Below are positions 51,223 through 60,946 of a DNA stretch of 64,000 nucleotides, one piece after another. This DNA is from Bacillus yapensis (lineage in GTDB: Bacteria; Bacillota; Bacilli; Bacillales; Cytobacillaceae). Location of the stretch: the NCBI RefSeq assembly GCF_005280205.1, contig NZ_SUND01000004.1:234108-298107 (forward strand). The letters are read 5' to 3'. Every line of letters starts with the position of its first letter. The first letter of the stretch is position 1. The position numbers and the translations under genes are program-made. The notes below the pieces were generated by a model. It was given only the letters and a program-made list of their open reading frames with translations. It did not search any database and was not told the origin of the DNA.

Positions 51223-52887
51223 TCACTCTTGTTCAATTGGTTGTGTAGCTTCATACAACAGTTGCTCTAACTCTTGTGTATATAGTTCTTTACGTTCATC
51301 AGACCAGCTAAACTCTTTTGCCATATAAGAAATTACTACTTCCTTATGTGCATATACCCAATGAATATTAAAGAACAATGCGCCCGTTCGACGTATAAAG
51401 AAGTCAACTGGCTTATATGCTAATTCGTAATCTAATGCATAACGAAGCATAGCGAATACAACTCGATCGATGTTTGCCTCTTCTGCTTTTTCTTTACTGT
51501 CTTGATAGATATTAAATACTTCATCGACATTCGAACCATATCGTTGCACTAATGCTCTTGCTTGCTCTTCTGTTAGTCCAAGTTCTTGCCCTTCCAGTGT
51601 TTTCTTAGATAGAAAATTCTTTAATCCTTCTGAACCTCCTACATCACCTCCAGAAATCGGAAGATTCTTTGTTAGGGTAGCTGGGAAATTTCTTCCTTCT
51701 TCATGTAACTGTTTCGCTACTAAATCTACAATACTTTCTGCCATTTTACGATATCCTGTTAGCTTCCCACCAGCAATGGAAATCAATCCAGAATTAGAAA
51801 CAAAAATCTCATCCTTACGAGAAATTTCAGATGGAGATTTACCTTCCTCATGAATCAATGGACGAAGCCCTGCCCAACTGGATTCCACATCTTCCGGAGA
51901 AATTTTTATTTCTGGAAATATAAAATCAATTGCTTTTAATAGATAGTCTCTATCCGCTACCGTCATCTTCGGATGTGCAATATCTCCTTGATACACCGTA
52001 TCGGTTGTACCAACATACGTTTTTCCCTCACGAGGAATCGCGAATACCATCCTCCCATCAGGAGTGTCAAAATAGATTGCTTGTTTTAATGGGAATCTTC
52101 TAGCATCAAATACCAAGTGGATTCCTTTAGTATGCTGTATCGTCTTCCCTTTTTTGGAACCATCTTTTTCACGCAATACATCCACCCAGGGTCCGGATGC
52201 ATTGACGATCTTTTTTGCATAAAAATCTTCTGTAGTACCGTCTGTTAGATCTTCTACTTTTATTCCAACAATTTTGCCTTTCTCATAAAGAAGTTCCGTT
52301 ACCTTCAAATAGTTTAGTGCTAGTGCTCCTTTTTCCACGGCCTTTTTCATTACTTCAATCGTTAAGCGCGCGTCATCTGTTTTATATTCCACATAGTAGC
52401 CCGCACCTCTCAAACCTTCCCTATTTAATAAGGGCTCACGCTTTAGAGCATCTTCAGCATTAAACATTTTTCTACGCTCTGATGATTTAACACCTGCAAG
52501 AAAATCATAGGCCCTTAATCCAACATTTGTCGTAAAAGGTCCAAATGTTCCTCCTTGATAAAACGGTAGCATCATCCATTCTGGAGTCGTAACATGGGGG
52601 CCATTTTCATAAACGATGGCTCTTTCTTTCCCTACCTCAGAAACAACTTTAATTTCAAATTGCTTTAAATAACGTAGCCCACCATGAATAAGTTTTGTCG
52701 ATCGCGAAGAAGTTCCTGCTGCAAAATCCTGCATTTCAACAACCCCTACCTTCATCCCACGCGTGATTGCATCTAATGCTATACCTGCACCAGTAATTCC
52801 TCCACCAATAACAAGGAGGTCTAAATTCTCGGCGTGCATTTTACTTTTAATTTCCGTTCTCCTTAAATTTGAAAATCTCATTGCCAT
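51223..52887 (-). CDS. glpD: Aerobic glycerol-3-phosphate dehydrogenase
   Basis: 554 residues, FAD-dependent membrane-associated enzyme that oxidises glycerol-3-phosphate to dihydroxyacetone phosphate and reduces quinone. FAD motif LLVIGGGITGAGIALDA near residue 25, GTSSRSTKLIHGGLRYL, the second FAD region GLISIAGGKLTGYR and the C-terminal DAO_C domain are all present. ATG 52887 has AAGAAGGG upstream; the TTG six codons earlier does not. A leader terminator upstream indicates GlpP antitermination. Confidence 0.97.
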   Translation of the reverse strand: MAMRFSNLRRTEIKSKMHAENLDLLVIGGGITGAGIALDAITRGMKVGVVEMQDFAAGTSSRSTKLIHGGLRYLKQFEIKVVSEVGKERAIVYENGPHVTTPEWMMLPFYQGGTFGPFTTNVGLRAYDFLAGVKSSERRKMFNAEDALKREPLLNREGLRGAGYYVEYKTDDARLTIEVMKKAVEKGALALNYLKVTELLYEKGKIVGIKVEDLTDGTTEDFYAKKIVNASGPWVDVLREKDGSKKGKTIQHTKGIHLVFDARRFPLKQAIYFDTPDGRMVFAIPREGKTYVGTTDTVYQGDIAHPKMTVADRDYLLKAIDFIFPEIKISPEDVESSWAGLRPLIHEEGKSPSEISRKDEIFVSNSGLISIAGGKLTGYRKMAESIVDLVAKQLHEEGRNFPATLTKNLPISGGDVGGSEGLKNFLSKKTLEGQELGLTEEQARALVQRYGSNVDEVFNIYQDSKEKAEEANIDRVVFAMLRYALDYELAYKPVDFFIRRTGALFFNIHWVYAHKEVVISYMAKEFSWSDERKELYTQELEQLLYEATQPIEQE

Positions 52888-52963
52888 CGTTCCCTTCTTA
52901 GCCAATTTAAAGTTTCACGATGTTTACCTCTTCAATCTCATAATCACACTAGATAAACAAAAA

Positions 52964-53017
52964 AGAAACCACAAATCGACCCTATTTATTATTATTAAAT
53001 AGAGCGATGTGGTTTCT
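52964..53017 (-). terminator. Leader terminator of glpD (GlpP target)
   Basis: AGAAACCAC..ATCG (52964-52978) pairs with CGATGTGGTTTCT (53005-53017), with an inner CTATTTA/TAAATAG stem; TTTTTTG follows on the minus strand. It lies 77 bases before glpD and matches the known arrangement where GlpP with glycerol-3-phosphate prevents termination. Confidence 0.85.
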
Positions 53018-53078
53018 CTAATTCTGCATCCACAATATTAACTTAATTTTATTATAGTATCATATCGTAAAAATGGGA

Positions 53079-53138
53079 AATCTTTTGCTCAAAAGTGGTA
53101 GGGAGCTCCACATGCGTGGTGTGGAGGAGCAAAAGATT
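53079..53138. promoter_or_regulatory. Compound hairpin between glpK and glpD
   Basis: Outer arms AATCTTTTGCTC (53079-53090) and GAGCAAAAGATT (53127-53138) are perfect complements. An inner stem CTCCACA / TGTGGAG (53106-53126) stacks directly on the right arm, leaving a 15-base insert on the left side. It lies just past the glpK stop and is probably its terminator, although the tail (TCCCATTTTT on the minus strand) is not typical. Confidence 0.55.
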
Positions 53139-53147
53139 CACCATCAC

Positions 53148-54659
<1,512 letters not shown>

Positions 54660-54662
54660 TCA

Positions 54663-55496
54663 TTAAACAGATTTTGAAGCATTATTATTTACTATCGTAT
54701 TACTCGCCTTTTTCAACTCAATGTTCGCTGCATAGATAAGGATTAACACAACAACAACTGTCCCTACCCAGAACGCTCCAGAAAACTCTTTATTAAATAT
54801 AGCATGATGGAACAATGCGCCATATACCCCACCAATAATCGGACCGATTACTGGTACCCAAGCATAGCCCCAGTCAGAGCTTCCTTTTCCGGGAATTGGC
54901 AAAAGTGCATGTGCAATTCTTGGCCCAAGATCACGAGCTGGATTAATTGCATATCCTGTTGTTCCTCCAAGTGACATCCCGATGGCAATAATCAATAACC
55001 CTACTATGACTGGATTTAATCCTTCTGTAAAATCGTTTGCTCCAATAAACATAAGTCCAAGAACAAGTACAAATGTACCGACAAGCTCACTTACAAGGTT
55101 CGAAGCTGTACTACGGATTGCAGGATCTGTTGAGAAAACAGCGAGTTTGGTAGGTGCATCCTTTGTTGCTCCCCAATGTGGCAAGTATTGAAAGTATACA
55201 ATCACTGCCCCTATAAATGCACCAATCATTTGTCCAGCCAAATAACTTGGAACATCCTTCCACGGGAATTCTCCAACTGCCGCAAAACCTAACGTTACTG
55301 CCGGGTTTAAATGGGCTCCAGAAATATTACCGACTGCATATACACCCATTGTCACCGCAAGGCCCCAGCCTATCGTAATTAAAACCCAGCCCGCACCTTC
55401 TGCTTTCGTGTTTTTTAGAATTGCTCCCCCTACGACACCACCACCAAAAATAATAAGAATCATAGTACCAATAATTTCACCAACAAAAGCTGACAT
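54663..55496 (-). CDS. glpF: Glycerol facilitator, aquaglyceroporin
   Basis: 277 residues, six membrane helices with the two MIP half-helix motifs: SGAHLNPAVT and GYAINPARDLGPR (NPA boxes). The aspartate after the second NPAR is the mark of glycerol channels. ATG 55496 has AAGGGAG upstream; the longer frame to 55595 runs through the leader terminator. First gene of glpFK, with a promoter overlapped by a cre box and a GlpP-type leader. Confidence 0.96.
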   Translation of the reverse strand: MSAFVGEIIGTMILIIFGGGVVGGAILKNTKAEGAGWVLITIGWGLAVTMGVYAVGNISGAHLNPAVTLGFAAVGEFPWKDVPSYLAGQMIGAFIGAVIVYFQYLPHWGATKDAPTKLAVFSTDPAIRSTASNLVSELVGTFVLVLGLMFIGANDFTEGLNPVIVGLLIIAIGMSLGGTTGYAINPARDLGPRIAHALLPIPGKGSSDWGYAWVPVIGPIIGGVYGALFHHAIFNKEFSGAFWVGTVVVVLILIYAANIELKKASNTIVNNNASKSV

Positions 55497-55583
55497 AGTA
55501 CACACTCCCTTATTCATATTATTTTTAAACTTTAAAGATATTAATCTAGTTGTTTGACGGAGGGGAAGATTTCCATAAAAAAA

Positions 55584-55634
55584 CCACACATACAAACTTA
55601 CTAACCTCGAAAGGCTGTATCGAATGTCGTGTGG
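55584..55634 (-). terminator. Leader terminator of glpFK (GlpP target)
   Basis: CCACACAT (55584-55591) pairs with ATGTCGTGTGG (55624-55634) and is followed by TTTTTTTA on the minus strand, 88 bases before glpF. The CCACAC and TGTGTGG arms resemble those of the glpD leader. Confidence 0.85.
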
Positions 55635-55673
55635 GTCTCCGATTCTCCATCACTTGATTTAACTTGTAACTTT

Positions 55674-55702
55674 ACTTTAAACCCAATTGAAAGCGCTGTC
55701 AA
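55674..55702 (-). promoter_or_regulatory. glpFK promoter with overlapping cre box
   Basis: The minus strand has -35 TTGACA (55702-55697), a 17-base spacer and -10 TAAAGT (55679-55674). A perfect 14/14 cre consensus, TGAAAGCGCTGTCA as read on the plus strand (55688-55701), covers the -35 box and the start of the spacer, so CcpA should block initiation when glucose is present. Confidence 0.88.
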
Positions 55703-55729
55703 TATCTATATTTTTAATTTTTGTAAAAT

Positions 55730-56275
55730 TTAGAATTCCCAAAGTTTTCTATTAGAAGTTGTAACTGCTATTGCATTTCCATCCAATGCCCTATTTACAT
55801 CCTCTTCAGTTCGAATTAATCCTCCCGCAATGACAGGAATTTCAGTTTCTTCATGAATTTCCTTTAAAATACTAGGAATGACACCAGGTAATACTTCTAT
55901 GTAGTCAGGTCGCACTCTCTTACAAATTTTTAGATTGTGATCCAATGCATGACTATCTAGTGCAAACAGTCTTTGTATTCCTGTAATATTATGCTTCTTG
56001 GCCATCGTAATAACATTTGCTTTAGTTGTAACAATTCCGTCCACATGAATATCGTTGACTAAATACTCTAAACCATATTCATCCACTTTCAACCCTTGAA
56101 CCAAATCCACGTGCAGAAATACATTTTTATGATGATCATGTGCGTGTTTTACTAGGCTTTTAATTTGGGATAATCTAGTTTCTAAAAAAATGATATTTTC
56201 ATGGTTACTCACTAATACCTTTTCAAAGTCCTTCATATTTCTTATGGCTGGCAGTACACCTTCTAATTTTGTCAT
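55730..56275 (-). CDS. glpP: Glycerol uptake operon antiterminator GlpP
   Basis: 181 residues, GlpP family: GVLPAIRNMKDFEKVL at the start, VFLHVDLVQGL, DGIVTTKANVITMAKKH and PVIAGGLIRTEEDVNRAL later. It binds glycerol-3-phosphate and leader RNA of glp transcripts and prevents termination. Both glpFK and glpD here have fitting leader terminators. AGGAGA lies 5 bases before ATG 56275. It lies directly upstream of glpFK. Confidence 0.96.
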   Translation of the reverse strand: MTKLEGVLPAIRNMKDFEKVLVSNHENIIFLETRLSQIKSLVKHAHDHHKNVFLHVDLVQGLKVDEYGLEYLVNDIHVDGIVTTKANVITMAKKHNITGIQRLFALDSHALDHNLKICKRVRPDYIEVLPGVIPSILKEIHEETEIPVIAGGLIRTEEDVNRALDGNAIAVTTSNRKLWEF

Positions 56276-56386
56276 CAAATTCTCCTCATACTAAAAGTAT
56301 ATCCATGTATACTTTTGGATTAAAAGAAACAAGAATCCACTTATAGAAATAAATTATTCGTTTTTTAAAGGAAGCTGAAACAATTC

Positions 56387-56767
56387 CTATGAATCCTTCG
56401 TAATTGTCTGTGTCGTTTGTTCAATTTCTTCTAATGATTTGCCAATACTAGATTCCACCGCAGCAACATATGCCCCTTCTAATAATGGTGCATTTACTAC
56501 TTTAACATTTTCATAACCGTAGAGTTCTATGGCAAGCTCTGCATTCATCTTAGCACTGCCTAAATCATAAAATAAGAGCACACCTTTTTCGCTATATGCT
56601 TTAACAATTGCATTGATGATCTTTTGTACACTTGTACCTATCTTATTATCATCTGTTCCTCCAGCGATTTCAATGGGAACATTAAGAACAGCCTGCTGAA
56701 TAATTTCCTGTATACCTTCTACCACTTTTAAACTATGGGATATGAGAACAATTCCTACATTTGGCAT
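56387..56767 (-). CDS. dhaM: Dihydroxyacetone kinase phosphotransfer subunit DhaM
   Basis: 126 residues, single EIIA-mannose-type domain. The phosphorylated histidine is in VLISHSLKV near residue 10; GGTDDNKIGTSV and VLLFYDLGSAKMNAE are family motifs. It receives phosphate from HPr and hands it to ADP bound by DhaL. Unlike E. coli DhaM it has no fused HPr or EI domains, which is normal for Firmicutes. It follows dhaL by 4 bases. Confidence 0.93.
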   Translation of the reverse strand: MPNVGIVLISHSLKVVEGIQEIIQQAVLNVPIEIAGGTDDNKIGTSVQKIINAIVKAYSEKGVLLFYDLGSAKMNAELAIELYGYENVKVVNAPLLEGAYVAAVESSIGKSLEEIEQTTQTITKDS

Positions 56768-56771
56768 ATGA

Positions 56772-57392
56772 TTATTCCTCTTCCGATAAGACTTCAGCTA
56801 ATGAAGCAAATAAATAGTAAGAGGAAACAGAGCCAGGGTCAAGATGGCCGATTGAACGTTCTTTTAAGTAGGCTGCACGTCCCTTTTTAGCCATCCTTTC
56901 TTTTGTAGATTCCATTGCATTCTTTGCTACTTCTTCTAATTCGGAACCTTTTATGACTTCCTTAGCCTTAAGAAGATCAACAACGGGTGTCCATACGTCA
57001 ACTAGTGTTTTATCATTCAATTGTGCTTTTCCTCTTTGAAGAATACCTTCTAGAGCAGATTCAAGGGCATTTTCTAAAGTCTTCTTATCTATTAGTTCTC
57101 TATTTTTTACAACCATAGACATTTTTAAAAAAGCTGTCCCATACAGTGGGCCAGAAGCTCCACCTACTTTAGATATAAGTGTCATCGCAACATCTTTTAA
57201 CACATCTGAGACAGAAATGTAGGTCGTAGTAGTAGTCTTGTCTATAGCTTCTTGAAAACCACGGGACATATTAATCCCGTGATCTCCATCTCCAATCGCT
57301 CGGTCTAGTGAAGTTAAATATTCTTTATTCATTTGAATCTTTTCATTTGTTTTCTCCAGCCAATTTAAAACTTGTTGAACATCTAATTTCAT
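56772..57392 (-). CDS. dhaL: Dihydroxyacetone kinase ADP-binding subunit DhaL
   Basis: 206 residues, all-helical DhaL domain. The Mg-ADP-binding acidic motif is in SLDRAIGDGDHGINMSRGF, and ISKVGGASGPLYGTAFL and AYLKERSIGHLDPGSVSSYY complete the site. It keeps ADP/ATP bound and phosphorylates DHA held by DhaK. AGGAGG lies before ATG. Confidence 0.95.
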   Translation of the reverse strand: MKLDVQQVLNWLEKTNEKIQMNKEYLTSLDRAIGDGDHGINMSRGFQEAIDKTTTTTYISVSDVLKDVAMTLISKVGGASGPLYGTAFLKMSMVVKNRELIDKKTLENALESALEGILQRGKAQLNDKTLVDVWTPVVDLLKAKEVIKGSELEEVAKNAMESTKERMAKKGRAAYLKERSIGHLDPGSVSSYYLFASLAEVLSEEE

Positions 57393-57410
57393 CTCATTTC
57401 CTCCTGTTCA

Positions 57411-58406
57411 TTAGCTTAGAAAAGCTGGAGCTTTTGATTCTGCATCAAGTAGTTCCTTTAATTCCTCATCAAGTTTTAGAAGGGTTACAGAGCATCCAGC
57501 CATTTCTAGCGAAGTCATATATTCACCGACAAAGGTTTTATGAATGTGGATACCCTTTTCCTTTAAGATTTCGTTTACTTTTCCGTTAACGATATAAAGT
57601 TCCATTTCTGGTGTAGAACCGAGTCCATTTACCATAACCGCTACTTCGTCATCACGATTAAGAGCCATATCATCTAAAACCTTTTGTGTTAGCTCAGTGG
57701 CGATATCATCCGCAGTTGCAATTGCTTTTCGTTCTGTTCCTGGTTCACCATGAATTCCCATGCCTACTTCCATTTCATTTTCAGCAAGTTCAAAACTTGG
57801 CTTTCCCGCAGCAGGAACCGTACACGGACTCAAAGCCATTCCCATTGAACGAACATTCGCGACCACTTTTTCAGCAATGGCCTTTACCTCTTGCAGGGAA
57901 CCACCAGCCTGTGCCTTTGCACCTGCAATTTTATGAACAAAAATCGTGCCTGCGATTCCACGACGTCCCGTAGTAAAGGAGCTATCTTCTACTGCAACAT
58001 CATCATTAACGATAACTTGCTCTACTTCAATTCCATCTGCCAGTGCTAATTCTGTTGCCATCTCAAAATTCATGACGTCACCAGTGTAGTTTTTAATAAC
58101 TAAAAATACACCAGCTCCTCCATTCACTGCTTTAATGGCTTCATAGACTTGGTCAGGCGTCGGTGAAGTAAATACTTCTCCGCATACAGCTGCATCTAAC
58201 ATACCTTGTCCCACATAGCCTGCATGTGCCGGCTCATGTCCACTTCCTCCACCACTAACCAAACCGACTTTTCCAGTTATTGGGGCATCTTTCCGAACAA
58301 TTACTGTAGTATTCGGAACTTGCTTGAGACTGTTTGGATAAGCAGCCACTAATCCTTTCAGCATATCTTGTACTACTACATTAGGGTCGTTAATAATCTT
58401 TTTCAT
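57411..58406 (-). CDS. dhaK: Dihydroxyacetone kinase substrate-binding subunit DhaK
   Basis: 331 residues. GLVSGGGSGHEPAHAGYVG, VIKNYTGDVMNFEMA and MGIHGEPGTER are the DhaK motifs; the histidine of the last one forms the covalent hemiaminal with dihydroxyacetone. With DhaL and DhaM it makes DHA phosphate at the expense of phosphoenolpyruvate. First gene of dhaKLM; AGGAGAGG lies before ATG. Its presence next to glp genes suggests joint use of glycerol and DHA. Confidence 0.96.
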   Translation of the reverse strand: MKKIINDPNVVVQDMLKGLVAAYPNSLKQVPNTTVIVRKDAPITGKVGLVSGGGSGHEPAHAGYVGQGMLDAAVCGEVFTSPTPDQVYEAIKAVNGGAGVFLVIKNYTGDVMNFEMATELALADGIEVEQVIVNDDVAVEDSSFTTGRRGIAGTIFVHKIAGAKAQAGGSLQEVKAIAEKVVANVRSMGMALSPCTVPAAGKPSFELAENEMEVGMGIHGEPGTERKAIATADDIATELTQKVLDDMALNRDDEVAVMVNGLGSTPEMELYIVNGKVNEILKEKGIHIHKTFVGEYMTSLEMAGCSVTLLKLDEELKELLDAESKAPAFLS

Positions 58407-58574
58407 TCATATCCTCTCCTATTGATAACCCCACGCAAAGTTACCATAATTTATGAAAAATAACCCTACCACTACCATTCTATTACAAAGATAATAATCG
58501 TAATACTATAAAATTCTAACTTTTCTGAAAGATAATAAAAACTTCAATCCCCTTATACGAAAAATATAAAAAAA

Positions 58575-58597
58575 GCGTTGTCCCCCTAGAACAACGC
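58575..58597 (-). terminator. Hairpin with U-run upstream of dhaK
   Basis: GCGTTGT / ACAACGC stem followed by TTTTTTTAT on the minus strand. It lies 169 bases before dhaK and 106 after the SRPBCC gene, so it is either a second terminator of that gene or a leader attenuator of dhaKLM. Confidence 0.7.
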
Positions 58598-58658
58598 ACG
58601 TATATAACTATTTTTTTTCTTTGGTAAGGAAGCTCCTTCACTACCCTATCTAATAGAA

Positions 58659-58692
58659 AACAAGCAATCCTTCTATTGCAGGATTGCTTGTT
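58659..58692 (-). terminator. Terminator of the SRPBCC gene
   Basis: Perfect 12-bp stem AACAAGCAATCC / GGATTGCTTGTT followed by TTCTATT on the minus strand, 11 bases after the stop. Confidence 0.82.
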
Positions 58693-58702
58693 TTGTTCGG
58701 CT

Positions 58703-59212
58703 TTATTTCGTAGATGCTAAATGTTCTTCTAATCGATCCCAAGTTTCTGTGATGCCTTGCTCCATGCCCATATCTAAGACCGTTTTTAGTGCCTCTGAAG
58801 AATCGTATTCAGCACGATTAATGAGCTTAGTTTTTCCATCCTGTTCTTCAAATAATAAGGTAACCCGCGTAGAAGGCATCCCCTCTGCTTCATTTCCTTC
58901 AGCATCTGAAAAATAATCCCTGTAAACAATTTTCTCGTCTTGTATGATTTCTTCGTATACACCTTTTCCCCAAGATTCCATACCAAAAAAATCGCCCTGA
59001 TTCTCATCCACACACTTCATACAGTAATGCCAAACTCCACCAGGTCTAAAATCCACGTTGCATACAGGAACAGTCCAACCACGAGGTCCCCACCATTGCT
59101 TTAGATGTTCTGGTTCACTGAATGCTTTAAAGACTAGCTCCTTCGGTGCATCAAATTCACGCTCCAAAATAAGTACATTTCCCTCTACTTTTGAAATCAT
59201 TTTAGTCGACAT
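58703..59212 (-). CDS. SRPBCC/AHSA1 family protein
   Basis: 169 residues, START-like helix-grip fold of the Aha1-C-type (AHSA1) group: REFDAPKELVFKAFSEPEHLKQWW at the start, the WHYCMKC segment, and GMEQGITETWDRLEEHL at the end. These proteins bind hydrophobic ligands; many are encoded beside an ArsR regulator as here (gap of 109 bases). The ligand is unknown. Confidence 0.88.
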   Translation of the reverse strand: MSTKMISKVEGNVLILEREFDAPKELVFKAFSEPEHLKQWWGPRGWTVPVCNVDFRPGGVWHYCMKCVDENQGDFFGMESWGKGVYEEIIQDEKIVYRDYFSDAEGNEAEGMPSTRVTLLFEEQDGKTKLINRAEYDSSEALKTVLDMGMEQGITETWDRLEEHLASTK

Positions 59213-59321
59213 TTTTCTACCTCCAAAGATTAATTTGAAAAATCTTCTGCGGTTACGTCTAGATGTATTAAAGATTGTTAATAGCTTATCTTATCTAAAT
59301 CTCCGTATATCCCCAAAGTTT

Positions 59322-59660
59322 CTATTTAGACTCGTCGTTATTCAATTTCACATCCTTTTTCTTTAAATTTTGGAGATGATTTTCAAGACGGTCATACCTC
59401 TCATCCCAGATACTTCGATATGACTCAATCCAGTTGTTAAGCTCTTGGAACGGTTCTGCTCTAAGTTTGTAAATTCTACGATTAGCAATTGCCTCCACTT
59501 CAACGATAGCTGCATCACTTAGTACTTTCAGATGTTTAGAAGCTTGAGGTTGATTGAACCCTAATCTTTCGGCAATTTCTCCTACGGAAAGTGGACCCTC
59601 ACGCAAAAGTTCAACAATTAGCAATCGATTAGGCTCAGCTAGAACATGAAATGTTTTCAT
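59322..59660 (-). CDS. ArsR family transcriptional regulator
   Basis: 112 residues, winged helix: LAEPNRLLIVELLREGPLSV, then EIAERLGFNQPQASKHLKVLS as the recognition helix. There are no ELCVCD metal-site cysteines; it belongs to the metal-free class linked with SRPBCC genes. A consensus promoter lies so close to the ATG (-10 at 59667-59672) that the transcript would be leaderless, and no ribosome binding site is visible. A palindrome inside the promoter suggests autoregulation. Confidence 0.9.
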   Translation of the reverse strand: MKTFHVLAEPNRLLIVELLREGPLSVGEIAERLGFNQPQASKHLKVLSDAAIVEVEAIANRRIYKLRAEPFQELNNWIESYRSIWDERYDRLENHLQNLKKKDVKLNNDESK

Positions 59661-59666
59661 GACTTA

Positions 59667-59696
59667 AATATACTTCAAGAGGAATATTCCTGTCAA
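59667..59696 (-). promoter_or_regulatory. arsR-type promoter with internal palindrome
   Basis: The minus strand has TTGACA (59696-59691), an 18-base spacer and TATATT (59672-59667). The spacer contains AGGAATATTCCT, a perfect 12-bp palindrome (59680-59691), a good operator candidate. Only 6 bases separate the -10 box from the ATG. Confidence 0.75.
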
Positions 59697-59740
59697 CGTA
59701 TATTGTGTAATTTTTCAAAAAAATCATACAAAATTAAAAA

Positions 59741-59764
59741 ACATACTCCTTTACTGAAGTATGT
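59741..59764 (-). terminator. Terminator of the deoxyribosyltransferase-like gene
   Basis: ACATACT / AGTATGT stem overlapping the stop codon, then TTTTTTAATT on the minus strand. Confidence 0.75.
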
Positions 59765-60152
59765 CTGCACTTAAGAGCACTTTTTCCAACAATTCTTCAA
59801 TCGATCCAAAACACTTCTCCACTTCAGATAAATGGTAAAAGGTACTTGTTGTTTCAAAGTTATCGGCTGAGTTGTCGGGTGTGTATAAGTATATTTTCTT
59901 ACCATGTCCGAGTTCGATTCCGAATTCAATATGAGTCCCTTTCCCTCCAGGCAATAGAACAATAAGAAAATCTGATTCTAGTACAGCATTTTTTTCTTTT
60001 TGCCCAATTTCTCTCAGTTCCTCGAAAGTTTCTACCCTTTCATTCTGTGTCCAATCATATGTATGAATGAATCCCTGTTCTTTTAAGCGTTGGGAAACAA
60101 ACCGTACCATATCTTTGTTTTGTAAACCTGATGCAATATAAAATTTTTTCAC
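59751..60152 (-). CDS. Nucleoside 2-deoxyribosyltransferase-like protein
   Basis: 133 residues with a Rossmann-like fold: KKFYIASGLQNKDMVRFVSQRL, then SDFLIVLLPGGKGTHIEFGIELGHGKKIYLY, the motif shared by nucleoside 2-deoxyribosyltransferases and TIR/SLOG-like NAD-binding proteins. The glutamate in HIEFGIELG is the expected catalytic residue. The substrate is unclear. GTG 60152 has GGGAGG upstream; a longer frame to 60197 starts in the preceding gene. It follows the 70-residue ORF by 16 bases. Confidence 0.72.
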   Translation of the reverse strand: MKKFYIASGLQNKDMVRFVSQRLKEQGFIHTYDWTQNERVETFEELREIGQKEKNAVLESDFLIVLLPGGKGTHIEFGIELGHGKKIYLYTPDNSADNFETTSTFYHLSEVEKCFGSIEELLEKVLLSADILQ

Positions 60153-60168
60153 GTTGTCCTCCCTAGTT

Positions 60169-60381
60169 CTATTGTGCAAAAAAATAGTAATCCCCATTTA
60201 TCTTTTTAGTGATTCCTGATAGTACACCCATTCTTTCTATGACTAGTGAACCCTCATTGACAATCGGTTCGTTCTTCAATATCAGTTGGATTTTATCTAT
60301 GTTGTTAAATCCGTCCTTGGAGTAAGCAACTACCGGCTGTTGAATTAAATAAGTTTCATTATTGATGCGAACACCTATAAT
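60169..60381 (-). CDS. 70-residue unknown protein with possible ATT start
   Basis: An open frame with protein-like composition between the HAD gene and the deoxyribosyltransferase-like gene: IIGVRINNETYLIQQPVVAY, SKDGFNNIDKIQLILKNEPI, ending NGDYYFFAQ. No ATG, GTG or TTG precedes the conserved-looking part. ATT at 60381-60379 lies 7 bases after AGGA and 1 base after the HAD stop, the position expected for a coupled start. ATT is used rarely (infC). It could also be a decayed gene that lost its start. Family unknown. Confidence 0.5.
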   Translation of the reverse strand: MIGVRINNETYLIQQPVVAYSKDGFNNIDKIQLILKNEPIVNEGSLVIERMGVLSGITKKINGDYYFFAQ

Positions 60382-60382
60382 G

Positions 60383-60946
60383 TTAACGTCCTATAATTCT
60401 AAAAAAATCTGAGTAATTTTGTAAATGATAATCGGCTACTTTACTTTTCCCTTGAAACATACAAGTTGCAATCCCAATTTCTTTGGCAGGGATTAAATCT
60501 AATTCTCTATCACCAATAGCGAGGTCAATTCTATGCTTGCTATTCAAATGGATATAGGATGCAGCATGCGGTTTACGGGGAAAGCCATCATCAATTGTAA
60601 CCATGTCGACAAAGTATTTCTCCCAACCATAGTGCTTTATAATTGCCAAAACGCCATCTCTATTTTTATGGGTCATAATGACATTTTTATTAGCAAATTT
60701 TAAAATCTCTTCAACATTCTCAAAAGGTTTCATCTCATGTGGAGCGATCTCGCTCGTTAATTTTCTCATTTCTTTCTCAATATCTTTCGGAATTCCGTAG
60801 TGCTCAATCGCATGAGTATAGGAAACTTTCAATTTTTGATAGATTTCCTGTTTATCTACTGTATCTCCTAAGACTTGCGAGAAAATTTTCGTGTACGCAG
60901 GGTATGTATCAAATAATGTTCCGTCAAAATCCCAAAGTATGTTCAA
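60383..60946 (-). CDS. HAD family hydrolase (phosphatase)
   Basis: 187 residues. HAD motif I DFDGTLFDT is at the very start, motif II threonine is in VIMTHKNRDG, motif III lysine in FPRKPHAA and motif IV acids in AIGDRELDLIPA. The cap is the helical C1 type, as in phosphoglycolate phosphatase or beta-phosphoglucomutase relatives. TTG 60946 has AAAGGGTGG 5 bases upstream; ATG 60964 has no site. It leads a three-gene unit with the 70-residue ORF and the deoxyribosyltransferase-like gene. Confidence 0.85.
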   Translation of the reverse strand: MNILWDFDGTLFDTYPAYTKIFSQVLGDTVDKQEIYQKLKVSYTHAIEHYGIPKDIEKEMRKLTSEIAPHEMKPFENVEEILKFANKNVIMTHKNRDGVLAIIKHYGWEKYFVDMVTIDDGFPRKPHAASYIHLNSKHRIDLAIGDRELDLIPAKEIGIATCMFQGKSKVADYHLQNYSDFFRIIGR

